Part shown: positions 10,720 to 21,800 of the stretch, in pieces | Numbering within the stretch: the stretch's first letter is position 1 | How the letters are laid out: the number at the start of each line of letters is the position of its first letter | Source: Brachionus manjavacas | Lineage: Eukaryota; Rotifera; Eurotatoria; Ploima; Brachionidae | Direction: 5' to 3' | Assembly (NCBI GenBank): GCA_019054805.1 | Contig: JAHQIY010000004.1 | Coordinates: 5,332,001 to 5,396,000 of the forward strand | DNA: 64,000 bases | The notes under the pieces: generated by a model | Told to the model about the DNA's origin: nothing | The model's input: the letters and a program-made list of their open reading frames with translations, nothing else | The model's database searches: none | Made by a program: the position numbers and the translations under genes

Positions 10720-11190
10720 TTTGTGATCTGATCAACGGCATTCTGCAAATCATGTTATTTATCCAGAAAAAGAATAATATGTCTCTTTCTCCAAGTGTTT
10801 ATGTAATCCTTATTGCAGGTGACCGGTATTTCATTAAGATTACACAAATGATTCGCCTAAATTTTGTAACCGTAACAAAGCTTAAACTTCTTTGAACTCT
10901 TCACTTTTTTTAACTGGACTTTGATGGCAACTTGTCTTAAACTGCCCTATTATTTTATCCCTTGCCCTGATCCATTCATATACAGTGTTCCTCGATAAGT
11001 TAAGTGATAACTCGATCTAAATGACTGTTGATCTTTTTTCAGAAATATCGATGAGGGCATTGTATTTTTCAAATGACATTGCTGTCTGTTTTGGAGGCAA
11101 TCAATTAATATATAAACCTGGTATACTTTTAATGGCTTTCTTTGGTAATATTTTTATTTCTTCAGGTTGTGGCAAAAAATTTATTTTCAT
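10720..11190 (-). pseudogene. Relic with a CENP-B/pogo-like helix-turn-helix region
   Basis: On the minus strand from ATG at about 11190 one frame reads MKINFLPQPEE...KAIKSIPGLY, then, after stops, SFEKYNALIDISEKRSTV, IELSLNLSRNTVYEWIRARDKI and SPVKKSEEF. The LSLNLSRNTVYEWI segment is typical of the N-terminal HTH of CENP-B/Tigger/pogo-type DNA transposases. At least three stops interrupt it and the continuation towards 10720 loses frame. No DDE part or terminal repeats were identified. Confidence 0.5.
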
Positions 11191-11519
11191 AATCAATTAA
11201 ATATATTAGTACTTAATTGACTTTTCAATTTTACTTTTAATTTAAGAATTTTAAGAGAATTCTTTAGTAAAAATAAAAAACTTTTTACTCTCCTATAGCT
11301 TTAAAAATTATTGTTTTTAAATGAAAATATGTAGATCAGATTTATTTTAAAAATCAATTGACGTCAAATAAATTCTTTTGTTTTGTTTTAGAAGGGATTT
11401 TGACATCGTAAATTCTTGGCTTGAAATATTTCAAGTAAACAAGATTTTTTTGTTTAATTAAATTTGCAATTAGAATTTCTTTCTTTGAAATGGATTAAAA
11501 ATATTACCAGAATTTCAAT

Positions 11520-12000
11520 GATCCACCAAAAGGTTAACCTCCAAATGATTTCAGTAAGAACCGATGTCCCTTTCGAAATATTGTAGCGAACCGTCAGAAC
11601 CTTACTCAAATAAATGATGACCTAAAATACATATACTGGAGACCCTTTGACAAGTTAAGAATTCAAATCAATCAACTAGATTAAAGATATAAAGTTTTCT
11701 TCCTCTACAAAATGCTATAGTGAACATTATATTTTATTCAAAATGTGATAAACTAATTGAAATTAAAAACTAAAAAATCATAATTTATCGGTTTAATAAT
11801 AAGATCGGTCTTACCATTTTTGACTATAATAATTATTGAAATTAAAAGAGACAAAAAGATCAAGCATTTTAAATTAGACTTTTTTTGATAGTAACTTTTT
11901 TGTCTCTCTATTTCAACATAACGTTTTTAACTTATTATATTTTTATTTATTTTTATTTTCTGAAGGAGTATTGGCTCGGTACAGATAAATAAATAAATAA
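11520..12000 (+). repeat. Dispersed repeat with LINE-like 3' tail
   Basis: The region 11640-11830 matches the reverse complement of about 540-735. Upstream it reads in broken frame NDDLKYIYWRPFDKLRIQINQLD. It ends near 11970 with GGTACAGA followed by TAAATAAATAAATAAA, closely resembling the 3' terminus of the LINE copy ending near 49310. I read it as a decayed retroelement 3' portion; identity of the ORF is uncertain. Confidence 0.5.
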
Positions 12001-12661
12001 ATTTTTTAATTGCCAAAAAGAATTAATGGCTGTTTGAAAAATAATGGCGGCTTAACTTGCTTATTAGGAGCTTTATTCAACTTGTTTCTCAAATTTTCTC
12101 AATATAATTTAAAAAATAATAAAATAAGTTTTTTTAATTGAATTTCAGACTAAATTGTATATCTTACACGATGAATTTTTTTTAAGATTAAAGATAATTT
12201 TTTTTTGTTTTAAAAAAAGTTTTTTTTAATTGTGTATTTTGTTAAAATCGTGTCCTCTTAATTAAGAAAAACCTTTCATCTGTTTCTTGACTTTTTCAAA
12301 ATAGTGTAAATTTGATTACCTTTATTTTAAAAAAATGAAAAAATAAACCCTAATAAACCTAAGTAACTGCTGCTGGCTAATAATGATTAAAAAATCGGAT
12401 ATATTGTTTGCTTGAGCTGTGGGTGGAAATAAAATTAATGCTCATTCGTCTAATTAACTTAATAAACACACCGTTAAATAAAAAATAAGTTCACATTTAA
12501 TAATCAACTAAAACTCTAAATAACAAACTAAAAATAACTATCGCAATATTTGATATTTGAACTGAAATTTAATGATTTTTTTAAACAAAAAAAATAATTA
12601 AAGATAACTCATTTGTATTCTGATATTTAAAGAAGAAGGCTTTAAATTATTCAATTTAAAA
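12001..12661. other. Upstream region of the lipase gene
   Basis: No gene seen. AT-rich; it should hold the lipase promoter. Nothing more specific can be claimed. Confidence 0.4.
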
Positions 12662-14083
12662 ATGAAATTAAGTATTTTTTTTATTTTTAGCTTACAGTCA
12701 GTTCTAGGATTTACTGAAGTTTGTTACGATGATTTAGGCTGTTTTGGTACATCTGATCTTGTAGGTAAATCAATAGAACGATATTTATTGCCATTACCAA
12801 ATCATCCAGATAAGATAGATACAAAATTCTACTTGTATAACAGAAAATCAAATCAATCCGAAATTATAAGCTTTCACTCACTAAATCAAAATTACCTAAT
12901 CAACATTCCAACTAAGTTTATAATTCATGGATTTTTGCAAAATTCCAGTCGACCATGGTCTATCAAAATGAAAAATGAAATGCTCAAAAAAGAGAATGTT
13001 AATGTGATAATTGTTGACTGGTCTAAAGGTAGCTTTTTTCCTTATGAGCAAGCTGTGTCAAATGCTAATGTTGTAGGAGCTGAAATTGCTAGACTGATCA
13101 ATTCCTTAATACATCAAAATAGTACGAGCCCCGATCAATTTCATTTGATTGGGATGAGCTTAGGAGCCCATATAGCTGGATATACTGGCAAAAGAGTTTC
13201 TGGACTCGGTCGCATCTCAGGATTGGACCCTGCAGGGCCATACTTCGAAAACGCTGAAGATAAAATTCGACTTGCAAAAAGTGATGCAAATTTTGTGGAT
13301 ATAATTCATACAGATATGCCTTCTTATTTAGATTTCGGACTTGGCATATCCAAATCTATAGGTCATGTTGATTTTTATGTCAATGGAGGCTTTGATCAAC
13401 CAAAATGTGCCAAAAAAAGTGAACAATTAGCTTCAATGTTGTTCATTTTGGCGACGAAAAATTTCCAAAAAGCAAAACATTTAATCACTTGTAGTCATTT
13501 ATCAGTGATTGATTATTATACTGACTCTATTAGAGATTCATGTAAATATACGGCATTTCGATGTGGCTCCAAGATTGATTTCGACAATGGTAAATGTTTT
13601 AATTGTCCAAAGAATGGCTGTAATCAAATGGGATATTGGGCTTCTGCTAATAAAGAATTGGGTACTTTATTTTTAAATACAAAACCTGCATCTGAAAAGA
13701 TACAATTGTGCAAAATAAATTACTTAATTACATTAAAGTCTTCAAATATATCTGAAAATGGAATCCAAGCTCATGGTAGATTTTCCATCATTTTCGAGTC
13801 TTCGAACAGAAATAGTACTCCTGAAATTTTTGATGATTCTAAAGTTGTATTCAAGCCAAACTCAATCGAAACTCGTTTGATTAGCACAAATGACATTGGA
13901 GAAATAACAAACTTGTATATTATTTATCAAAGAATTACAAGTTTTATCAGTTGGATTTATGAAGACAATTGGGAATTTGAAAATATAGAAATGATGGATA
14001 GCGAAGGTTTGAAGAAAAAATTTTGTCAAGTTTATGCAGAGATCAAGAGCCAAGAAACTATCAGCAAATTTATAAAATGTTGA
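12662..14083 (+). CDS. Secreted pancreatic-lipase-family protein (473 aa, intronless)
   Basis: A single open frame from ATG 12662 to TGA 14083. Residues 1-16 form a signal peptide; EVCYDDLGCFG then matches the mature N-terminus of pancreatic lipases. The alpha/beta-hydrolase domain (about 17-340) has the oxyanion FIIHGF segment, nucleophile Ser166 in GMSLG, Asp189 in SGLDPAGP and His279 in CSH, so the triad is complete. The usual GHSLG is GMSLG here, an unusual first variable residue. Residues about 350-473 correspond to the C-terminal PLAT/colipase-type domain. Paired cysteines around the lid region are kept. The expected role is extracellular triacylglycerol or phospholipid hydrolysis; substrate is not predictable. 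Two AATAAA signals follow the stop. Confidence 0.92.
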   Translation: MKLSIFFIFSLQSVLGFTEVCYDDLGCFGTSDLVGKSIERYLLPLPNHPDKIDTKFYLYNRKSNQSEIISFHSLNQNYLINIPTKFIIHGFLQNSSRPWSIKMKNEMLKKENVNVIIVDWSKGSFFPYEQAVSNANVVGAEIARLINSLIHQNSTSPDQFHLIGMSLGAHIAGYTGKRVSGLGRISGLDPAGPYFENAEDKIRLAKSDANFVDIIHTDMPSYLDFGLGISKSIGHVDFYVNGGFDQPKCAKKSEQLASMLFILATKNFQKAKHLITCSHLSVIDYYTDSIRDSCKYTAFRCGSKIDFDNGKCFNCPKNGCNQMGYWASANKELGTLFLNTKPASEKIQLCKINYLITLKSSNISENGIQAHGRFSIIFESSNRNSTPEIFDDSKVVFKPNSIETRLISTNDIGEITNLYIIYQRITSFISWIYEDNWEFENIEMMDSEGLKKKFCQVYAEIKSQETISKFIKC

Positions 14084-14577
14084 TGTCTTTTTTAAATAAA
14101 ATCAATAAATTTAATGTTTTAAATTTTAGTAATTTATATTTTTGAATATAGTCATAGTATCGAATAAATAAAGTTTGATTCTATGACTATAGTAAGTAAG
14201 TCAAAACAATTTACAAAAATATAATTATTATTTATAATTGATTTTTGCTCGTATGATTTTAAGATAAAATAAAAATTAAAAAACTTCAATTAATTTTTTC
14301 TATATAGTTTATCGATAAATATAAAAAGTATTGTTTAAAAAAAGAACAAAAAAATATTTTCGTGGCATTTTCAATTTAATTTTGTAATATAATATTTTAA
14401 AAATTTTATTTTTATTGGTTTTTATTCATTATAATTAAAAATTAAACTATATTCTTGAAATTTGAACCTTTTTTTGCTAAATAAGAATCAAAACAATTTT
14501 TTAAATTATCATTTTTTTTGTTAAATCGGTTCATGATGATAATGAATGATTTTAGCATTTATTCGATTTTACGAGAT
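14084..14577. other. Convergent 3' region between lipase and scramblase B
   Basis: Both flanking genes end here. It contains AATAAA words and an inverted repeat (ATAGTCATAG ... CTATGACTAT, about 14147-14195) just past the lipase. Otherwise nothing recognised. Confidence 0.45.
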
Positions 14578-15891
14578 TTAATTATTTTGTTTTGCTTCAA
14601 AAAACATGAAATCCTTGAAATAAAAATATAATCTACTAAAAAATCAAATCATTAAGAAACTAAAAGTGAATAAATAAACAAAAAGTTTTTAGAGATTTTA
14701 AATAAAAAAACTGAACTTACGATCAAAAATAGAGCTCCGATTAATGTGGCTTTTATTTTTACTGATAAATCAACAGGAACTAAACAATAAAAAAAACTTA
14801 TGAACTAGCTATTTTAATTTTAAAAATGCTTACATTCTATTCCAAATTTGTCTGCAGCAGTGAACATTTCTCTAACAAAACCCGAGTATTCTTTTTGAAT
14901 TTTTCCAATTTCTACTTTTTCATCAAGTGTTAAAAGCTAAATTTGCATAATATTTTTAAAATTTTATCAGCCAAATGTTTTTCTATCTACTCCAAAATTT
15001 TGATTTCTTGGAAAGCATGGTCCTTGGATAGAATAAAAATCAAAATTAGCTTAGAAAAATAAAATTCTTTAATTACCGTCCAGAATACAAAGTGGCCCTT
15101 CTATATTCAAAACAATTTCATGATTTTCATCCAGGATATAAAATTTGGGTCTAAGAAAACTTCCTCTTAAATGTTTACTTTCAGGTTAATTATTTTTAAA
15201 TTTGAATTTTGAATACTTCTGTTTAACATAACCGTAAACAATTCCGTCAGGCGAAGTTATCTCAACTTCATGGGCACATGCATTGCATATTCCAGCACAG
15301 CATTTAGAACCGCCGAAAAATTTAAAATCGCGATTGATTCGAATCACTTCCTAGATAAAAAAGTAATTTAATTTCCATTAAAATTTGGTAAATGCATAAA
15401 TATTTTTCACTTGATTGGCATAATCTACTACATGAATAACAAAACTTCGTTGATTTCCGCAGCAGTATCTCATCCATGGATCGGTTTCTCAAAAATTTAA
15501 ACTTATATAAATAAAAAATCAATTAAAATTTACTTTCAAAAGCATAAAATATCTGCATTCCGGATGAATTTCTGAGAACATATTTGTTGTTAGTTTCCCA
15601 ACCAACAAAAGCTTAAAAAAAAATTTTAAATTAACAATTCATTTCAAGTTTAAATCTACCTTCAGTCAAGCTAACTAATTGTTCAGCGTGTATTTTGCTA
15701 ATTGATAGCAAGTAATCAAGACCTGGTGGACAACCTGGAACAGGATGAGGCTTTTGCATCCAAATAGCTTTAATAAAACTTAAAAGTTAAGCTAATTTTT
15801 TTTATTAGCTACTTTGTTCGGGTAAAAGCGGCACTTCGGATGCCATATTATTCATTTGAATGGTGTTGAAATTAGTTTGCTGATATTCCAT
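14578..15891 (-). CDS. Phospholipid scramblase B (10 exons)
   Basis: Minus-strand paralogue starting at ATG 15891 (an upstream overlapping ATG at about 15896 runs into a stop) and ending at TAA 14578-14580. The N-terminus reads MEYQQTNFNTIQMNNM..EVPLLPEQ, then IWMQKPHPVPGCPPGLDYL follows in one exon: the microexon of copies A and C is joined to its neighbour. Downstream exons carry the cysteine-rich segment, the LDILDENHE-like block, the ADKFGIEF...PVDL Ca2+-loop region (exon 14834-14936 and 14721-14779) and a final exon (14578-14613) encoding DFMFFEAKQNN. Sequence is clearly diverged from A and C. Function as for the family; intermediate exon borders were read less carefully than for copy A. 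Confidence 0.82.
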
Positions 15892-16901
15892 TTCATTAAT
15901 TTACTAGAAAACTAGAACCTAAATTATTAAAGTTGAATTTGAACATTTATACAAGCCGGAAAAGCCTTTCAAGAAAGTATTCTTTATCTTTTATTCTGCT
16001 CAAATCGGAATAATTTATGAATAAAGAAAAATTTAAATTAAAATTTGTTTCATTGAACTCTTATGTGATTAAGCATTTTTTGCACTCAAAGAGATTTAAC
16101 TGCAAAAATTTCTAGTTTATAAACAATTTAAAATTTTTCAAAAATTTAGCTTCAAATGCTTTCTGCTTGGTAAAATTTAAAGTGAATATTTTTACAACTA
16201 ATTGTCGCGTTATATTTTTAATTAAAAAATTCAATTGAATGCTCATAAAAATATCTATTCTGAGAATGAAAAAATCAAGTAGGATATTCTCGCATTATTA
16301 GAATCTTTTATAGTTTTTTCTTTTCCTTATTTTTGTTTGAATCTTTGATTTTGCTTACTACAATTCTTTTAAAATTTGATCATATAAGAAAAAATTAGAG
16401 AAAAAAACAGGATCAGAACTTAAAACTTCTTGAATAGTTTTTGGTTCTTTTGAAGAAATGACGGCAGAATGAAGTCCAATAATAATTTTGATTTTTAAAT
16501 TTTTATCTTAGCTCCTTTTTTATTTATTGTATTTTTTCTTTGTTCTTGAAAAGCTTTTCCTCAATTCAGTTTTGTTATTATTTTTGTTTATTTATCAATA
16601 TATTTTAACACCAAATTTTTTTACATATAAAAAAGAAAGTTTTTATGTTTAAATAATCAGTTGAATTTTATTTTTAAAAGCTTTACCATTTGAATTCTTT
16701 GAACAACATTAGATGCTTTAGAATTATCATTGAAAAAAAATCATATTTTGGATGATTTTAGGCAAGTAAGAAGTCTTAAAATCTCCTCGGAATTTATGTA
16801 TAAATTCTTTTGGACTCTAAATTTCAGTAGTTTTAAAATTTTGAATATTTTATTTTATTTTTGAATTTAAAAAATCAGTCAAATATTTTTTCAAAATTTA
16901 G
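15892..16901. other. Spacer between scramblases B and C
   Basis: About 1 kb without a supported gene. It should contain the promoter of copy B and the 3' UTR of copy C. No repeat recognised. Confidence 0.45.
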
Positions 16902-18280
16902 TTAATATTTGAATATTCGATTATCATTTTTTGACTTTGTTTTATCTTGCTTCTTCTCAAAATACATGAAATCCTTTAAATAATTTTTTAATAAATATTC
17001 GTCTAAAAAATTCAAAAATGTGTACAATCAAAAATAAGCATCCGATTAAAGTGGCTTTTGTTTTGACTGACAAGTCAATAGGAACTTAAAATAAATATTG
17101 AATATTTTTTTCAGAAAAAAATAATAGCTTTACATCTTATAGAAAAATTATCTGAATTCGAAAACTTCTCTTTTGCAAAACCGGCATATTCTTTGCTTAA
17201 TTTTCCAATTTGATCTCCATTTAGAGATAAAATCTTTATTTTTAATTTTTGAAAAAAAAATAGAATTCTTTGAATGACAAAAGTATACTTGAAATTCATT
17301 CTCACATGGACAAAATGGGCCTAATTTTTTACAGAAAATATTCAATAAAAATTCAAAATAATAAAAGTACCGTCATATATGCAGAAAGGTCCTCGAACTT
17401 TTAAAACTGGTTCATGATTTTCATCCAAAATATCATAATAGGCACTTCGAAAGCTTCCTCTGTAACCAGCAATTTCCATTAATAGTGAATGATTTTTTTT
17501 AAAGTATACTTTTGTTTTACATAACCAACAACAGTTCCAACAGGTGCTTCAACAGTAACTTCATGAGCACAAAGATCACATAATTCAGCAAATAAGCTTA
17601 ATTGAGCGAAAAATTTGAATTCTCGGCTCATTTTCATAACTTGCTACAGATTATCAATTTTTTAAAGATATTAATTCTATCCTAAATAGCAAAAATTGTA
17701 AGAATGAGAGTACTTGATTCATATTATCAAGAATAAAAATTTGAAAACCACGTTTATCGCCACAACACGACCTCATACAAATTTCTGTATCTGAAATTTC
17801 ATTTAAATCTTTAAATTTAAACAAAAATTTATACTTAAAAAACCTTCAGAAGCCAAATAAATTTGATTTCCCTCAGCGCTTTTAATAAAATATCTGTTAT
17901 TTGTATTCTTTCCAGTGAAAGCTAAAAAATGTTTAAAAAATTTAGTAAATTTAGTTTTAAAATATACATCTTTTAAAACATATAAATATACAAACGCAAT
18001 TTTATATCATTGATATTTACCCTCAATCAAGCACACTTCTTGTTCTAAAAAAAGACAATCAACTTGAGTTAAATATTCCAATCCAGGAGGACATCCTGCA
18101 ATATGTGCTGGCCTTAGTTAAATTTATAATAAAGAAATAGATCATCATTTTTTAACTACTTTTGCATCCAAATTACAGCTTAATTAATATAAAATCAGAA
18201 CTTTGTTCTGTGAACTAAAATTTAGTCTAATTGTACTTACGAGAATTATTATTAGGACGAGAAGGGTGAATTTGGTTCAT
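16902..18280 (-). CDS. Phospholipid scramblase C (11 exons, ~263 aa)
   Basis: Starts at ATG 18280. Exon 1 (18241-18280), microexon (18160-18178) and exon 3 (18021-18112, the same 92 nt as in copy A) are followed by exons matching copy A one for one, to the last exon 16902-16973. Visible motifs are WMQKPAHIAGCPPGLEYL, the cysteine-containing segment, KVRGPFCIYD, YAGFAKEKF, SDNFSIRFPIDL and a C-terminal FLIDFMYFEKK. Copy C has a longer hydrophilic tail (QDKTKSKNDNRIFKY) than copy A. It is closest to copy A in sequence and structure, so A and C are probably the more recent pair, with B and the lipase gene lying between them. Confidence 0.85.
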
Positions 18281-18894
18281 TGGTGATTTTTAAATCTGAA
18301 ATTTTACAATCTTTAAGAATTTCAGAATAGATTGGTAAAATATAAATATTCTTCCGATATTGTTGATTAATGTTTCTCTCTTAATTATTTTTTTTAAAAA
18401 ATTTAAATTTTAAAATTTGTTATAACAAAAAAATTAGTATTAATATTACACCTTTAAAATATTTAAAAAAGCCTTTATGTATAGAAAAAAAAATTTTCTT
18501 CTCTTAATTTAGTTAAATTTCTTTCGAAACAAATAAATTTTTTATAAAATCAAATTTTCCTTTTCTTTATAATAATTTAACTGGTAATTTGCACTGTAAA
18601 CCTTTGATTAAATAACATTTGATAATATTGATTTATTGCAAAATAATCTAAAGCTATTTATCTTAAAGATTTTTTCAAAATTTAAAATATTTGTATTGTT
18701 CAAATAACAGGTTAGTCAAAAAACAAATTTTGTATTGAAGAAAAATTATTATAAAAATTTATTCTTAAAAATAAATAATTAAAACTGATAGAATCTAATT
18801 TTTGTTTTATCGTTTAAAAAATTAGAAATGAAAATTTCACTAATCAATCAAAAAATTTAATTTACAATTCTAGAAAGAAATTTTATAACAGAAT
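18281..18894. other. Spacer between scramblase C and attractin
   Basis: No gene seen. AT-rich region containing the scramblase C promoter and the attractin 3' UTR. Confidence 0.4.
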
Positions 18895-21800
18895 TTAAAC
18901 AAAATTTTTCCCAGCTTCTTGTTCATCGTCAGATTCTTCATTATTCATCTGAATATCGTTAGATCCATGCGGTACAACATTGCTTGACGAATTTAAATTG
19001 ACATAAGTAGATCCGAGCATGAATAACGAAGATCCTTTGGGAATACTTTTGCTTCCTCCTTGTGGTAATCTCAGCAAACACGTAACTATAGCTGATTTAT
19101 TATTACTTAGCGGCTCTACGCCAATTGGCATAACTTTAGGGCGCGGATCGCCACCCTTATCAAATTCGGCCTCAAATTCTAAGCTTTTTAAGAATTTTGC
19201 TTTTTTTTCCGACTTCTTAAAAGACAACCTTGAGGCTTTTTTTTCTTTCACAGGCTCTTGATTTTCCAACTTAGAGCAGACTGCTTCTTCTTTAGACTCT
19301 TCAGATATGTCCAAAAACAATCTGGTAAATGGCCGACTTGCCATGTGTTCCATTTGTATAACTATCTGTCGTTGTCTTCTGTATCTATCCAATCTCTGTT
19401 TTGACTTCCAAGTTATAAACGCAATGGTCAATAGCGACAAAAGACAGCCAAAAAATGTGATGAAAAAATGAAGTAAATGTATTTTAGTTTTGCGGGAAAA
19501 AGCGATTTGTATGGTGATGGGCGTTTTAAAGCCGTATGCACTTACTATGAACAAGAGATTTCGATTTTCGTCTGCATAGTTCAGCTCGTTGTTGGTAAAC
19601 GTGTGCTTAAATTCCTCATTAGAACAGTTTACTTTTTTCAGTATCTTATTAAATTTAGGCAGCCTTCCGAAGTAGAATTTGGACGTGTCAACAGCAACAC
19701 TATTTTGCTGATTAGACGACTCATCAGTGGTTTTTGGCAAAGTTGAATTGTTCAATGCTAAAGAAAAATTTCCCAAAAATTCAATTGAAAGTGCGTTTTG
19801 GTTGTAATCGGGCACAACAAATGAGTCATAGCTGGAATAAGAAAAATCTTCGACCACAAATGAAACATCGACAACCGCGGTTGTTCTATAGCATCGAATC
19901 ATAAAGTCAATGTCATCGTCACTTCCACGAGTCGGATGGTTGACAAAATTAATTTTTGTCAAATATTTGTCTGAGTCTTTGTTAAGATTAAATGTAAATT
20001 GATAATCTGTGGTTAGATTGTAATAGCAGCTTCCTTCGGTCATGTTCGGAAGGCCGAAATACCGAGGCGAATCACAAGCATCACACTTGTCACCGATAAC
20101 ACCTTTTGTATCACAGAAACACTTACCAGTTGATTTATCACAATCGCTAGCCTGTTCTCCACATTCACACGACTCGCACAAGCCATTATTTTTGGCTTTG
20201 CCAAAGTAGCCCATTTTGCACTCGGAGCAGTAAGGGCCTTGGGTGTTATTCATGCATTTGGTGCATGTAGATGAATTAGAGCATGTCGAGTGTCCATTGC
20301 ATTCACATGAAGGACATGAAGAAAAGAACCAGTTTTCTGCGCACTCGTTGTTCAATGAGCTCAGTTCACCTCCTTCGAGACACTTTCCAAAGCCTGCGTT
20401 TATGACACCGTCTCCCTGAGAGTCCTTAGTGCACCATCCACACCTTTCGTCTGTGATGCACGACGAACAGTTTGAGTGAAGAGCCGAGCATGGCTTTATT
20501 TCATGTATTAAACCCGTTTGTACTTCCCTGGTCTGTTTTTCGCATTTATCTCCACTATTTACAAGATCGTGACATTCGCCAAACGGGTACAGAATAGAAA
20601 CTGCTTTTTTTTGCACACATTTGGATTGCGAAGCGCACCAAATGCAGTTACTTTGGTATTGACCATTAAAATTCTGTGAATTGGTGCAATTTGAACAAGA
20701 CGTGTACTGGCTGCACATTTGGAGACAAGAGGGTTTCTTGTACACTGTCAAATCAATGGATGTAAAGTATTCGCATGCATTTCCGTTCCAAATGCAATTT
20801 GAATTCATTTGGCAAGAGTTACAGTTCATATGAGAACTGCACAATTCGATTTGACTTGATTGTCTATTCGAAAATTCATTTGGTATTTCATAATCAGCGA
20901 CAAAGTCTATGTCGTTTGAGCTGCTAATTCTGTTGCCAAAAAAATCTTCAGAATCGGAAAGAAATTTTGATTTGTCTCTTTTTTTTCGGAAATTGGTGTG
21001 GACTCTTTGCACTTCTTGGATGTTTGCTAGATTGATCCTGAACATGTCGCCTAACCAGAATCCGTTGAATCCACCGAAAATGTACATAAAATTTTCGTGT
21101 ACAAAAACTGAATGAGCAAATCGCTGTCGAAATTTTACCCCAAATTTCTGCGTCTTTTCTGAACCACTAATTGAAAATTCTTCCACAAAATTGTTTTTTA
21201 TTGTCTCATAAAATCTAAATCTATTCGAATTAGACAAGGATTTTTGAAAATTTTCACTTTGTGAGATGCCTCCGTAGAACAAGATTTTGTTGTTGTAGAA
21301 AACCGATGAATGCATATAATACGCTTCAGGTGACTTGGTAAGCTCGGTCCATGTGTGGGTATTCAGAGAAAACGAATATATGAATGGAGATAATGAGGCC
21401 GAATCGAAATTTCGATAAGCAGAGTATCGATCTGAGTCCGGAATCAACCCGCCGTGGAAATAAATTACATTTGTTCGAATATCATAGTGTGAGGAATGAC
21501 CGAAGCCTATGCTTAGATAACTTGTTTGATTATAACTCCAATTTTTAGTTACTTAAGAAATTAAAATAAAATTGTTTAATTATTTTAAAATCATTTCATT
21601 TTTATATTATTCAAATAAGAAGAACATTTTTTGACTGATTTTAATTTAAATGATAAAGGTTTGGTTTATTATTTATTTTATTAATTTTATTATTTGAAAA
21701 AAAAATTTCTAAGAGAAAATAGAAGATTAATTAGTTTAAAAATAATTGAAAATAAAATCAATTTTACTTAATAAAATAAATAAAAATTAAATTATTGACT

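Noticed and set aside
19019..21115. Plus-strand ORFs opposite the attractin last exon
   Set aside because: They are antisense shadows of a clearly conserved coding exon and show no domain of their own.
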